The notes under the pieces are model-generated. The model was given only the letters and a program-made list of their open reading frames with translations. It was not told the origin of the DNA and searched no databases. A DNA stretch of 64,000 bases, taken from assembly GCA_934045075.1 (NCBI GenBank), contig OW203736.1, forward strand, positions 986,591-1,050,590, read 5' to 3'. The DNA comes from Yponomeuta sedellus. Taxonomy: Eukaryota; Arthropoda; Insecta; Lepidoptera; Yponomeutidae. Every line of letters starts with the position of its first letter. The stretch's first letter is position 1. Shown piece by piece: positions 30,375 through 42,667 of the stretch. A program made the position numbers and the translations under genes.

Positions 30375-33300
30375 ATGGTCGACTTAAGACGTGTGTTAGT
30401 GCTCCTGGCCTTGGCGTGTGTAGCGCGTCCTGAGTCTGCGTCTACGCCACAGAGTCCTACCCGGGAACGTGTCGTGTCTTACCGGGATGTGGAAACGCTG
30501 GAGGGCATCGTGCGAGGGTACAACTCCGATGCTGCGGACGTTTACTCCTTCTATGGGATCCCTTACGCTTCGGCGCCTCGGGGAGAGGACAGATTCAAGG
30601 TATTTCTAGGTTGGTGGGTTAAGTTGTATGAAAAACATTAACGTTGATGATTCATCGGTAACTAGCTAGTGCCCGCGACTTCATCTGCGCATGATTATCG
30701 GGTACTTTTTTTTCTTAAGTAGGTACTTGACACTTATCGTCTTCTATTTTGGACAATTCACATAATATCTTTATAAATTGAAGCTTATGTCTTATTCTGA
30801 TGTATAAGCTATAATTATGGTAAAGTTTCATTGAAATCTATTCAGTAGTTTTTGCGTGAAAGAGTAACAAAGCAATACAAATTTTCGCGTTTATAATATT
30901 AACATAACATATCATAACATTTACATACAGGCACATACATTGCTTCTGGCCCCACACTAGGATACCCTGTGTCGTGGGAACCAGAAACAACGACATCACA
31001 AACATGTAAACATCCAAGACCTGGACTTTTTTTTTTTTTTTTCCAGCCGGGATTCGAACCCGGGACCTCTTGCATGGTAGGCAGACGCGCTACCGCTACG
31101 CCACAGAGGTCGTATTAGTAGGGATAGTATGGATAGGGTGACATATTAAGGCACAACAAGTTATTATTTTTATTCCATTGGTGGCGCTATCAGCAGCCCA
31201 AATATTTGGCTTTTCCTATCGTTTGCTCCGAATTGTGAATCCAAATTAAAGGTGTTAGAAAGTGCCATGACGCTGAAAAAAACATTTTCTAAGATGTAAA
31301 ATTTGTCCTCTGATATGCGTTAACAATTAAAATTACAATGGAGTTGGCCGGCGCCGACCATAAGACGCTTGACCCATATTTGTTTATCGAGTCGTGTAAC
31401 TTTTCATCCATGTTGTTTGTTTGAAGTAATTTTAAAGAAATAAATAATGAAAAAAAAATTAACCAGGCTAGGCTATGGTAATCACGCCTAAAATGGAAAT
31501 ACGCCCTGAGGTCATTTGAACAAATATGTACGAAGAGGCCCGCTGTGGATAATGAAACCACGACCGCCGACTGATCATCAGTCGTTAAACCGCGAGACCA
31601 GCTAGGTCATTTGTCAATTTTTTCTTAAACATTATCTAGATTTTGAAGTGTACACCTATTTTTAAATTCTTTTCAATGTACTAACCCGTGCTAAGGACAA
31701 TTTTAAAAACCTATTTAGAGGCTAAAAATTCCACCCATACCAGGATTCGAACCCGCGACCTCTGGCTATCCGTGCCAGCGCTCTTTCCAACTGAGCTAAT
31801 GGGCGAATCACCGGCATCAGTGAAATTTCGAACCTCTTTACAATATTCTCTGTATTACGTACAGGCAGCGACATCTGGCTGAAGTAAGTTGCATCACTTG
31901 CACCAATTTTGTCTATAATGTTTAATATAATAGTCACAGCTTCTGTGTTATTTGAAGTTAAATACATAATTTGATTTCATTTCATTCGAATAAAAGGTAT
32001 GACTACTTAAGTACTAATTAAAATTCAAATAAAACAGTTATTTCAACAGGATTACGCCATAATTATAATTATGTATACATTAAAAAACAATTGCCTTTCA
32101 CTTCGTCAATGACGGGAATCTGAGAAGTTAGATAAAACGAATCAAAACAAATAAAAAATAATTTCTGCTTATCTTTGGTTATCGGAGTTGGTTTATTTTT
32201 TCAAAGAAACTTAAGCGTTGCGTTATTTTAGGTAATACATCCTCCCAGGACGTCCCAGGCGGACTTACATCGACCAAATAGGGGATGTATCAGCAAAGGG
32301 GAATATAAAAATTACCCGGAACCGGCGTGCCTGCATGCAACGACGTATGAACGTTGATGAAGCGAAGGTGATCTGTTAGGATCGTGGCAAGTCGATGTCC
32401 CTAGTATCTGCCTACCCCTCTGGGATACATGCGTGAGGTTATGTATGTATGTAAAACCTAAGAGATTTATCAGGATCCTGGCAATCCTGGTCTCTATAAA
32501 AAATCTGTAATTTAATTAAGCATCAAGGCCTCAGACCTCAGTTTATCAAAAGTGAACTAATTTTATTACAATATTATTAAATGTAAAATTGTGCGAAGGA
32601 GACAACATGCCCCACGCGAGCGCGAGAACAGTCTTAAGAATCATGAATTTATTGTTATCGAGGTTACATGCGCAAAATAAAGTTTACATAACTAAAAAGG
32701 TAAAGATGTAAAATATGACGATAAGTGTCAAATATGTTGGAAAAAAATTACCAGATAATCCTGCGTAGACGAAGTCGCGGGCACCTTAATAATGTACATT
32801 GGTATCAATGATAATTATACTATTTTTATTTTTAATGCACTAACCCGTGCTAAGGGCACTAATCAATGATGAGTTTTAAAACCGATTAAGGTATAATTTT
32901 AACTAAAAAATAATAATAATTTCTACAAAAGAACAGGATAAAAATTGATAATTTGGTATGTACGAATAGCAATTTTATTGAAAACGGCCAGGATTGGTCG
33001 AATCTATAATGACGTCACAGGTCAATCAATATAGCGATACGAGAACCAGAGAGATGATGCTTGATGCTTGTTAGCTTACTGACCAGTGATGTCACTAATT
33101 CTTGTGGGACGCCATATTGCTCAAGTCTTTTAGCGGCTTTTTTTTTAAATATTATTATTTGCTTCATTTAGAACAAATACATGAAAGACTTATAAATTAT
33201 TAAATGGCACCGTTTAAACACCAACGAAAAGTCTGAGTTCATGTTCTAACCAATTATGAAACGTTCAAATGTGGTAGTATATTCCTTTTATATGTTACCC

Positions 33301-36300
33301 GACTGCGCCAGAAGCAGGGTTATGTTTTTCCAATGTACGTTATGTATGTTTGTATATTTATTTTCACACTTTCTAGCCACGCTTTAGCTAAATGTATTAT
33401 ATCTTGAGAGGTGTCGTTCAATTCATCTTAACTATGAGAGTAACACTGTATAAAAAATATCAAAACAATTTACTTGTCTATACTCTTTTTTTAGTACACT
33501 TCTTTAATTTTTAATTCAGCCAGATGTCGCTGCCTGTACGTAATACAGAGAATATTGTAAAGAGGTTCGAAATTTCACTGATGCCGGTGAGTCAACCATT
33601 AGGTCAGTTGGAAAGAGCGCTGGCACGGATAGCCAGAGGTCGCGGGTTCGAATCCCGGTATGGGTGGACTTTTAGCCTCTAAAAAAGTTTTTAAAATTTA
33701 CTTGTCTTAACACATTTTTAAAAGTCGTGTATTTTGGTTTTTTTAAACGATTCATCGTTATTACCTTATTATCTATATACCAACTTTACTGACAGAGGCT
33801 TAACCCTCTGATGGATATGCATGATTTATGTCTTATTCAGGATGACTTTCGATAACTTGGACTCGAGCCACACATTCATTCTTTGACATTTTCATTTATT
33901 TAATTTTCGTAATTTTCTCGGGTTCTAGAGTAGGCTTCGATTTCGACGAAAGTACACGAGTGTAAAACTACTTCCTGCTCGGTTTCTCGAAATTAAGTGT
34001 CATATTAGTTCCGATATTTCTATTACACGAATATATCCGATTCTATCCGATAGTAGCCGAAGTATATTCTAAAACCTACCAGACTGTAAGTAGGTACAAT
34101 GATATTCAGGTCAAAGAGTAGTTAATCTGGAGAGCTTAAACAAAACAAAATATTTAAAAACCTATTTAGAGGCTAAAAATTTCACCCATGCCGGGATTCG
34201 AACCCGCAACATCTGGCTATCCGTGCCATATCCTGGCACGGATCCGCAACCTCTGGCTATCCGTGCCATATCCTGGCACGGATAGCCAGAGGTTGCGGGT
34301 TCGAATCCCGGCATGGGTGAAATTTTTAGCCTCTAAATAGGTTTTTAAATTTGTTCCTTAGCACTGCATTAAAAATAAAATAGTATAAAAACAAAATATA
34401 CTATTAATTAAACATCAAAGAACGAAAGCAAAGAGTCGAGGGTTATCGCGGTCCGCCGTAACTATTTGATTATTCTTACGCCTCTTTTTTATCTTTTTAG
34501 GCACCTCTCCCTCCGCAGAAACGGACTGAGACTTTCAACGCAACAGAAAGACACATAATCTGTCCGCAAAGACGTATCCATTCAGATACCTTCCTGATCT
34601 TAAATAGGACTATTGACTGCTTACGGCTCAATATCTTCACACCTGCTACGCAAGAGGAGAACTTACCAGTCATGGTTTATATACACGGCGGCTCATTTCA
34701 AGAAGGTTATGGAATGATTTTTTCTCCAGAGAGACTGGCAAGCACAGGCTTCGTGGCCATCACCATAAACTACAGACTAGGAGTCCACGGATTCCTCTGT
34801 CTTGGCACAGAGTTCGCTCCCGGCAACGCTGGCTTTAAAGACCAAATAGCAGCGCTTAAATGGGTGCGGGATAACGTAAAAAACTTCAGGGGAGACCCTA
34901 ACAACGTACTCCTAGCTGGCAGCAGCGCTGGAAGTATGTCCGCAGAGTTGCTAATGCTCAGTCCAATGGCAAATGGACTGTTCAAAAGAGTAGCATTAGA
35001 AAGCGGCAGTGCGTTGGCTAGCATTGCCACCGATCTGACACCGCTTAAAACGGCATCCAAGTTTGCGAGACAACACAAAGTAGATACCAAAGAAGATGTA
35101 AAAAAACTCCAACAGTTTTACAAGTCTCTCTCTGATGACCAGCTAAACAATGGATACAACGGTACAGGATTAGATATAGGTTTTAGATTTTGCATCGAAA
35201 ACCACGATGTTACTGGTGTTGAAAGGTTTTTAAAAGAATCACCAAGAGCGATCATCAGGAGCGGAAACTATGAAAAGCGTCAATTGCTAACAGGATTCAC
35301 TACTATGGAAGGATTGCTGTACATCGGAAATTACGACGAATGGAAATTTACTATGAAAAGTGACCTGTCACAATTCTTACCCACGGATATAAAATACACC
35401 CCACAAATTGAAAGGAGAATAAAGTCTTTTTACCATCTAAATGAGGAAATAACGTACGAAGCTTTCACAGATTTCTTCACAGACACATTGATAGCGTACC
35501 CGATGTTTGTCTCAGCAAGAAAGCATACGATAAACTCGGTTCAAGTCTACATGTATCTCTTCAGCTACAATGGCTCGTTTAACTTGCCCCCGATGTCGGC
35601 TTCACCTATCTGGGGTCCTGGGCATGTAGCAGAAAGCCTGTACTTGCAACAATATGACGATAAAACTATCTACGAGCACAGTACCAGGGGCGACGTATTT
35701 GTCGCCCAGTATATGCGCTGGATTTATGGAGATTACATGCGCCATGGGTAAGGTTACTCTATCTATACCCTTAAATCTTGTTTATAATGTAATCTCTGGT
35801 AGTGATCAGCAGAATGTTTGCCTACCTCGTTGGTGAGCTCTATAACCAGCAATGTGACTTAAATGAGACTTGAGTTTACAAACGGTTGTAAGTACAATTT
35901 TGAAATTGGTTCCAACTCTATATGACAGCACTGTTTATCCAGGATCAAGCTTTATAAAGTGAATACGTAGGAAAACGTCTTGCTTTGCATCATAGCATTT
36001 GCAGAGCTAGCCTTGCGTAAATAGCAATGGACTGTCTTGTTAGACGGTTAATACTTACGTTTGACTGCTAAAAAAGAGGTTGTGGGTCCGATTTTCAGGC
36101 CTCCGTACATGATTTGGAAAATTGACCTGTTTGGGTATATTTTCATATCTGATGATACCTAGTTACCACAGCACAACGTATTTGGGAGGTAGTATGGGAG
36201 CAAGACAAGACAATAGATTGCGATGTGTGGAAGCATTGTTAACTTACAATGTACCCTAGTTACTCACCATCATTTTAATAGGGACTAATAGGGACCTTTG

Positions 36301-37188
36301 TATGTACTGCTTGTCTTCATACGTCTTCAACGTAGTTTACCATTCATAGTGGACAGGGCATATAGTCAGGCACCGAAACGCGTGGTCGACTAAGAAGGTC
36401 ACAAATTGGTGGCCGAGATTGGGTAAATGATCTACCTGTCAGACCCGATAGGCTATTCCCAGCAGTGGGCTCGATTCTGTGCAATTCAGGGGCTATGTAG
36501 ATAAAACCTTACTTCGAAGATTCATTATAACTGATTGTTTGCGCCCGCCAAAAAGTATGCAACCTCTTTGCTAGTTCAAACTTACAGTTTTTCTTCTGTA
36601 AATCGGTTGTATTTTTTAGTTCTTATTGAACAAAACCTTACTCTATTGATACCATTGATCCTATCGAAAAGATGACGGTTTTTTTCTGAAAATATCATCA
36701 CTGATGGCTTGATGATAGATAGAAAATACTTTATTGTACATAAAAAAGGAAATTACACAGATATTTCTCCACCAACCCGGAGTTGGCCCCCGTGGTGGAG
36801 CCTAACCTTCCTGCGATGCAGAAAGAGACCCGTGCCCCAGCAGTGGGGACATTAAGGGTTGATAACCTGATGATGATGATGATGGTGATGATGATGAAGA
36901 TGATGTTTTTTTTTTTGCAGATCTCCCAATTTAAGAATTAACAAGATTTGTGACAACGGATGGCTGCCAGTGACGAATGAATCGGCCAATTACATCGAAA
37001 TCACGGATGGTACGTTCTACCCAGCAGTTCAGCCTGCCTGCATCCCACTGAAGGAACGTCTCGACTTTTGGGATGGAATCTACGCTGCTCAAAGTGGCGT
37101 GACTGCATTAAAATGTACAGCGGTGTTACCGTTATTGGTTATCATCGTCATAAAGGAAGCTCTAATCGCGGCAGGATTTATCAGTTAA
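30375..37188 (+). CDS. carboxyl/cholinesterase family enzyme, three exons, secreted or surface-anchored
   Basis: Exons 30375-30599, 34501-35747 and 36921-37188 join in frame to 579 residues, a normal length for insect carboxylesterases. Splice sites are AAG/GTATTT with TTTTTAG, and GG/GTAAGG with TTTTGCAG. Residues 1-20 or so form a signal peptide (VLVLLALACVA). The alpha/beta-hydrolase core has the oxyanion-hole HGG (137-139), nucleophile Ser217 in GSSAG (GESAG is more usual), Glu345 in TMEGLLY and His450 in GPGHVAESLYL, so the triad is complete. ICPQ and TIDCLRLNIFTP match the usual disulphide region and EDCLYLN motif. The last 25 residues are hydrophobic (AVLPLLVIIVIKEALIAAGF), suggesting a GPI signal or tail anchor. 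Substrate unknown; pheromone, hormone or detoxifying esterases are all possible. The introns are 3.9 kb and 1.2 kb and repeat-laden. Confidence 0.93.
30901..31115 (-). mobile_element. tRNA-headed SINE, copy 2
   Basis: Same family as 18217-18424, with a T-rich stretch after the tRNA-like head. It lies in esterase intron 1, antisense to the gene. Confidence 0.85.
31674..31901 (-). mobile_element. tRNA-like repeat
   Basis: Starts at the terminal motif GTACTAACCCGTGCTAAGG and runs through the tRNA-like domain to GCTGAAGTAAGTTGCATC. In esterase intron 1. Confidence 0.85.
32233..32452 (+). mobile_element. 5'-truncated LINE 3' end
   Basis: Matches the 3' part of the - strand LINE at 27693 (GACTTACATCGACCAAATAG, ATGAACGTTGATGAAGCG, GAGGTTATGTATGTATG). 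It ends in a short TATG tail. In esterase intron 1. Confidence 0.8.
32819..32860 (-). mobile_element. terminal fragment of a tRNA-like repeat
   Basis: Only the outer motif AATGCACTAACCCGTGCTAA remains. Confidence 0.6.
33514..33700 (+). mobile_element. tRNA-like repeat
   Basis: Body plus tRNA-like domain ending CCTCTAAAAAAG. In esterase intron 1. Confidence 0.85.
34150..34380. mobile_element. palindromic tRNA-like repeat in esterase intron
   Basis: Two inverted halves of the tRNA-like domain (CCTATTTAGAGGC...ATCCGTGCCA and TGGCACGGAT...GCCTCTAAATAGG) nearly touch. An extra copy of CAACCTCTGGCTATCCGTGC sits between them. The RNA or single strand could fold into a hairpin of about 80 bp, 120 bp upstream of the exon 2 acceptor. 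Confidence 0.85.
36766..36864 (+). mobile_element. 5S-derived SINE 3' fragment
   Basis: CCACCAACCCGGAGTTGG through AAGGGTTGATA, followed by a GATGAT-rich stretch. In esterase intron 2. A LINE-tail-like piece (CCCAGCAGTGGGCTCG) lies at about 36410-36480. Confidence 0.7.
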
Positions 37189-37740
37189 ACTGAATACTTT
37201 TGTTAGATCAGATTAGATCTGCCGCTCAATTTGTAATAAACGCCGATTAAATTAGTCTGTAGTAGAGATTTTATAAAGAAAAACGGAATCGAATTACGTG
37301 ATTAAATAAAGTGTATATTATTATACTGTCTCTGAGGATAAAAATAAAAAAAAAAACGAAATTCAACGTAAAGAATTTACACTCTGTTTGTTGAATGGCA
37401 GCTTACAATGTTATTTCTGTCATCGGGTGGTGTTATAGTGGAGAAAAAGACAGCGGGGGAAAACTCCACTCCCCTCTAAACATCTCAAATCATCCCAAAT
37501 CTCTTCGAAAAAAAAAAGTGACCGTTTCGCTCACGAGAACGAATTGTGCCTTCCCGCACCGAAGTTAGAAATTTTCAACAATAGCCTTCTATATAAGTAG
37601 ATGCATAAATATTGACAATAAAGTACCAGACAATATTAAATATAAAACATGGACACGATTTAACACCAAACTTGTTAAATCGTGTGAACTTTTACGTTAT
37701 TACAAAACCCTATTAGTGAAAATGTGCTGCTCCGTACACA

Positions 37741-38300
37741 CAAAAAAAATTAACCAATTAAGATTTACTTAAGTCAAGATCTTTTCGTATTTCGATATAA
37801 GGAAAAAGTTGATGTTCTTCGTCTATAATATTATTGTTTTGCATTTATAGATTATGGTGCAAGTAGGTACTAATGTCTTGTATCACTATTTAAATGTTCT
37901 AAATTGCATATATCTCAGATGAAGACATTAGGTCTATAACTACCTAGGTGTACAAAGACTAGCTTAATCGATTAGATTTATTTTTTAAGTAAAGTTTAAG
38001 TACATGCATGACACACAAAAAAATACCAAATAAGATTTACTTAAGTCAAGAACTTTTCGCATTTCGATATAAGGAAAAAGATGATATTCTTCGTCAATAA
38101 CATTAATGTTTTGCATTTATAGACTGTAGTGAAAGAAACTAATGTCTTGTATCAATATTTAATTTTTAAATCTAAAAGCTTTTGCTTCAAAACAGTTTTA
38201 TATCTCAAACGAAGACGATAGGATTATAACTACCTAGGTGTACAAAGACTACCTTACTCGATTAGATCTAGTTTTTAAGTAAAGTTACTTAAGTATGTAT
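37741..38300. repeat. tandem duplication, period about 272 bp
   Basis: Unit 1 starts near 37741 and unit 2 near 38014. Shared stretches include AAGATTTACTTAAGTCAAGA, TTCGATATAAGGAAAAAG and AACTACCTAGGTGTACAAAG. No coding potential. Confidence 0.85.
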
Positions 38301-38304
38301 ATGC

Positions 38305-38538
38305 ATGCCTTATTTGTATCATTTCATGTAATGGCAGTCGTTAAGCCATGTAAGAGGCCTTATGGGTGGCTTGATAACTTCTGACAGTAAGACCCGCCAC
38401 TGTCTTACATTCCTCCACCAACCCCGACTTGGCCCCCGTGGTGAAGTATGGCCTAAACTTCTTGAGATGTAGGAAGAGTCCCGTGCCCCGGCGGTGGGGA
38501 CATAGGTATAAGGGTTAATATCGAATGCCTTATTTGTA
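38305..38538 (+). mobile_element. 5'-truncated 5S-derived SINE with 14-bp target duplication
   Basis: The insert 38319-38524 has the 3' part of the family. ATGCCTTATTTGTA flanks both sides (38305-38318 and 38525-38538), direct evidence of retroposition. Confidence 0.9.
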
Positions 38539-38647
38539 AACGCCACGCATGTGCATCGACTATACCCTTTCATAAATATCTTTATGTTCAATCAGTTAAG
38601 TGGATCCAGTGAGTTACCTATGAAAAAAAATCGTAGTCTAACATAAA

Positions 38648-38795
38648 TTAAAAGCCTATTTAGAGGCTAAAAATTCCACCCATGCCGGGATTCGAACCCG
38701 CGACCTCTGGCTATCCGTGCCAGCGCTCTATCCAACTGAGCTAATGGGCGACTCACGGGTTAGTGCATTAAAAATAAAAATAGTATAATAAATTA
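38648..38795 (-). mobile_element. short tRNA-like repeat with joined ends
   Basis: The - strand tRNA-like domain (CCTATTTAGAGGC to GGGCGACTCAC) is followed directly by the outer motif GGGTTAGTGCATTAAAAATA in + orientation. The body is deleted. Confidence 0.8.
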
Positions 38796-38881
38796 AAAGT
38801 TTCGCTTTTATCGTACCTACCTGTTGATTTTATTAATGCTTGTTATGATTTTATTTTATTGTACGTCATTTAATAACATGT

Positions 38882-39177
38882 CATTAAAAATGTGAAAATT
38901 ACTTTGCTAAATTCCGCCAAAAATCCCAAAAACACCATGCGCTTAGTTAATGCACCGAACTTTTTCCCACTTTTACTCACAAGTGAGCCTGAGGATGCCT
39001 CGTGTTAGAGGTGAAACGTGTCGCGTATTTTCTCACACAAGTATTGGTGTTGGTGGTGATGTGTTCGTGTCTTGATTCTGCTTAAAAAGTGGGAGGGAGG
39101 GCGGTGCATTAACTAACCGCATGGTGCCTTTGGGAGTTTTGGCGGAACTTAGCAAAGTAATTTTTACATTTTAATGC
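38882..39177. mobile_element. foldback MITE, about 65-bp arms
   Basis: Left AAAATTACTTTGCTAAATTC and CGCCAAAAATCCC... pair with right ...GGGAGTTTTGGCG and GCAAAGTAATTTTT. The pairing continues through CATGCG / CGCATG and into TTAATGCACCG / CGGTGCATTAA. Confidence 0.8.
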
Positions 39178-40211
39178 TATTATGGATTTCCGTAAAGTGA
39201 CACCTGATTCTATACAATAATAACATTTCTTCAATGCATTCATAAACAATTACGAATAGAAACGTAAATTTGGAGCTCCAGGGAGTAACTCTAGGGACAC
39301 GAATGAAAAAAATACATCTTCTTTTTTCAAATCTTATTGACAAAAAGGGTCTGTACAATCTCTTAATATTAACAGTGATGTTTAGAACACACGACAAAAA
39401 ACGTATGGGATCACGAACTCAGGTCTGTGTAGCATTTATACCGAAAACTGCCGTTTTTGGCGTTAATGCTAACTCGTACTAGGTTTTTTTGCCTTACGTT
39501 CACGGCCATGGATCCAAAAAAACGTTATTAAAATGATTGAGGGATTGTACAGAGACTTTTTGCAAATTCGATCTATAAAAAAGATAATTTTTTTTCTTCC
39601 GTAGCGCTAGTGTATCTTTCTGGACCCCGTAACTTGTGTTTGTTTTCGTTGCTTATTGCATTGAAGAAATGAAATTAACTGATACGATATAGCATAATAA
39701 ATTCATAATGATCAATAGATACGATAAAAGTGAGACGTTTAATTAATGTTACACTAGCAGTGCCCGCGACTACGTTCATGTCGTTAACGGCTTACCCTAA
39801 AGGTTCATTTTAAATGCTCGCGAACGCCACTTAAACGCCCTTGATTGTTTTTATAGTGTTTCTTAGCAACTGATGCATGCCCACGACCGTGTTTCCGTGA
39901 TTAGACATTTATTGCATAAAACAAGACAAGATAACTCGACAGTGTCATTAGATATTTACTTTCTTATTCGAATTCAATGTAGCATGGCGTTCAGAATACA
40001 GATTTTGGCTGTCGCTCGACTTTTTATATAGAATTCATGTCGTAAGCCTTAAAGTCGCATACGAATTATTTGCTAATGAAGTGAGAATTGGCTCTCAGGT
40101 TTCGCTCGAAACCTGGTCGGACTCTTCCGGAAAGAAATCTGTGTTAAATCCGGAACTAAGTTAAGAATGTGTAGTGTACATCTGAAGTGATTATGTGAAA
40201 ATTATTATGTA
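39178..40211. other. no gene recognised
   Basis: AT-rich; no convincing exon or known repeat seen. Confidence 0.4.
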
Positions 40212-40227
40212 TTATGTATTTATTATA

Positions 40228-40378
40228 TTACCAATAATAACTATGCCTGCAACTTTGTTTTTCATTGACTCCGAATTTTGTAGCTCAACCTGGTTCAAAG
40301 GAGCTGCAACAGCATCTTGAGAGTTGTAGTTGGCAGATATGACTGCTCTGTCATATGGCCGATGGAGCAGTGGCATTC
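40228..40378 (-). CDS. possible coding exon, unrecognised
   Basis: On the - strand a frame preceded by TATTTTAAAG (a fair acceptor) reads MPLLHRPYDRAVISANYNSQ and continues with balanced protein-like composition to KVAGIVIIGN, then a weak GTAATA donor. Codon use looks better than nearby chance frames. No family recognised and no partner exon found, so it may also be a transposon remnant. Confidence 0.3.
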
Positions 40379-40649
40379 CTTTAAAATATGAAAATCTATA
40401 AGTCATCGTGTTTTATTGAAATGGAACGTTCTTTTACTCCGAAACGTGGCAACCAAGGAGGTCACCTATCAAAGTTTTTATTTAAATTTCGCATTGGCTT
40501 GCAAATAAAAATCTGTTTATTTAAAAAAAAGAAGACAGCAAATGAATATTTTAACGCGGGAAGAAATATTCATTTCAACTTTAGCGCATTATTTAAGTAT
40601 TAGCAAGTATTATAAAGCTTTGGCCACAACTGGGCATTGATTGACTTAT

Positions 40650-40918
40650 GTATTAAGAACCTATTAAGAGGCTGAAAATTCCGCCCATGCCGGGACTCAT
40701 ACCCGCGACCTTTGCCTAACCGTACCAGCGCTCTCCCAACTGAGCTAACGGGCAAGTGCCGGCACCAGCGTAATTTCGAACCTCTTTACAATATTCTCTG
40801 TATTATTTACAGGCAGCGAGATCTGGCTGAAGTAATTTGCATCACTTGCAGCCCCGAGTACCTACTTTGCAGTTAGGTTTTACATCGGAATGATATCGTT
40901 GTACCCACATGATTATAA
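40650..40918 (-). mobile_element. tRNA-like repeat, diverged
   Basis: From CCTATTAAGAGGCTGAAAATT through a mutated tRNA-like domain (GGGACTCATACCC) to CCCACATGATTATA. Confidence 0.8.
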
Positions 40919-41255
40919 TCTTTGACTTATGTATGTGTTTGCTTTTGCTGGCTGCTGCAGTAATGATTATGTTACCTATGTCAGTGCATCGTCGTTATCA
41001 TGCGTGTTCTTTACAGAGTTACGTTAAGAGCGAATTCGCAACAAAAATGTTAGGTCTGACCTGCTGCTAGCTGACTCGTACCTGGCCCTTGTATATATTG
41101 AAGATGACATGAAAGAAATGGCGGCTGTACACACTGGCCTGAGAGCCAGCGAATTTATCTTACATTGCGAGTTTCACAGGGCGATCCCCTAGTGCCTATT
41201 GTGTAAAACCCGCAACGAATTATACAGTTCGCGGCCCATTCGGTTTAGGCTCAGC

Positions 41256-41558
41256 GTGCTTAGTGCGAGTTTTTAACTACTCGATCGCGTTAACGTAAAC
41301 TCACATTTCTATGGCATCGAGGAAGCGCCACCTAGCGACAACTATGGAAATTAAAATTGCTGAGTGCGAGTTGTAATGGTTTACGTTGCGAAGTGAACAC
41401 GTTTACCAGCCAAAACACGAATAAACACAAGTGCGAGTTGTACTGTGACAGCGTTTTGCCAGTTCGAACGGTTAACTTACCCATACTCACTAGTCAATGC
41501 TCGATTAACGCGGTAGTAAAGTTATTCGATTGGATCTGTCAAACTCGCACTAAGCACT
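41256..41558. mobile_element. 305-bp MITE, copy 2, inside a LINE
   Basis: Same family as 15856-16160, with ends GTGCTTAGTGCGAGTTT and AAACTCGCACTAAGCACT. It is immediately followed by reverse-transcriptase coding sequence. Confidence 0.8.
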
Positions 41559-42055
41559 CTGGAATGCACTGCCACAGAAAATATGCGCTAGTCCCACAAT
41601 TGGTACATTTAAGAAGCAGTTGAAAGAGCACTATTTATCTCAATCGTAAGTTTGAGCTATTACGTTCATTTATTTTTTACTATTTATTTTATTTATTTAT
41701 ATTTACATGTATTTGGTCTATGTAATCTATTGTTTCTGCTTAGGTTATTCTTTCTATGTAGTTAATTTTGTATACGTACATATAGACCCGTTTTTACTGC
41801 TGCTCCGACTCTCCAAAGTTTGCTGGAAGAAATCTTCTACAGATATAAGCTCGCCGGTGTGCATGTTATTTCTTATGTAATGTCCTGTTTAATGTTTCGT
41901 GTGCAATTAAGTATAATGATAAACTCTCGGGCGAGCGTGTGCAGTGGCCATCAGAGTATAAAGTACGCGTGCGTTTCGGGCCGGGCGTCGGGCGTAGTGT
42001 TTCATAGAAGTACGGGTTTTACCTGCTTAACAGAAATAACAAGTTCATCAAACTA
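41559..42055 (+). pseudogene. LINE (Jockey/CR1-like) C-terminus and 3' UTR
   Basis: In frame from 41560: WNALPQKI then FKKQLKEHYLS and a stop at 41647-41649. This is the typical C-terminus of Jockey/CR1-type reverse transcriptases. An AT-rich 3' UTR follows. Confidence 0.7.
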
Positions 42056-42067
42056 ATCATCATCAAG

Positions 42068-42645
42068 TAATCATGTGGGTACAGTGATATCGTTCCGATG
42101 TTAAACCTAACTGCAAAGTAGGTAGTCGGGGCTGTAAGTAATGCAATTTGCTTAAGTCAGATGTCGCTGCCTGTGCGTAATACAGAGAATATTGTAACGA
42201 GGTTCGAAATTTCACTAATGCCGTGAGTCGCCCATTGGCTCAATTGGTAGAGCGCTGGTACGGATAGCCAGAGGTTGCGGGTTCGAATCCCGGCATGAGT
42301 GAAATTTTTAGCCTCTAAATAGGTTTTTAAATTTGTTCCTTAGCACGGGTTAGTGCATTAAAAATAAAAATAGTGTAATCATGTGGGTACAGTGATATCG
42401 TTCCGATGTTAAAACCTAACTGCAAGTAGGTGGTCGGGGCTGTAAGTAATGCAATTTGCTTAAGTCAGATGTCGCTGCCTGTACGTAATACAGAGAATAT
42501 TGTAAAGAGGTTCGAAATTTCACTGATGCCGTGAGTCGCCCATTGGCTCAATTGGTAGAGCGCTGGTACGGATAGCCAGAGGTTGCGGGTTCGAATCCCG
42601 GCATGGGTGAAATTTTTAGCCTCTAAATAGGTTTTTAAATAAGTT
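42068..42645 (+). mobile_element. two tRNA-like repeats in tandem
   Basis: Unit 1 is 42068-42376 and unit 2 is 42377-42645, head to tail and about 95 percent alike by eye. Each runs from ATCATGTGGGTACAGTGATA through the tRNA-like domain to CCTCTAAATAGG. Unit 1 also has the terminal TTCCTTAGCACGGGTTAGTG. Confidence 0.92.
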
Positions 42646-42667
42646 CATCAGAGTAATTTGTACGAAT

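Noticed and set aside
34770..35090. 106-residue - strand frame
   Set aside because: Antisense shadow of the esterase core, whose catalytic motifs are on the + strand.
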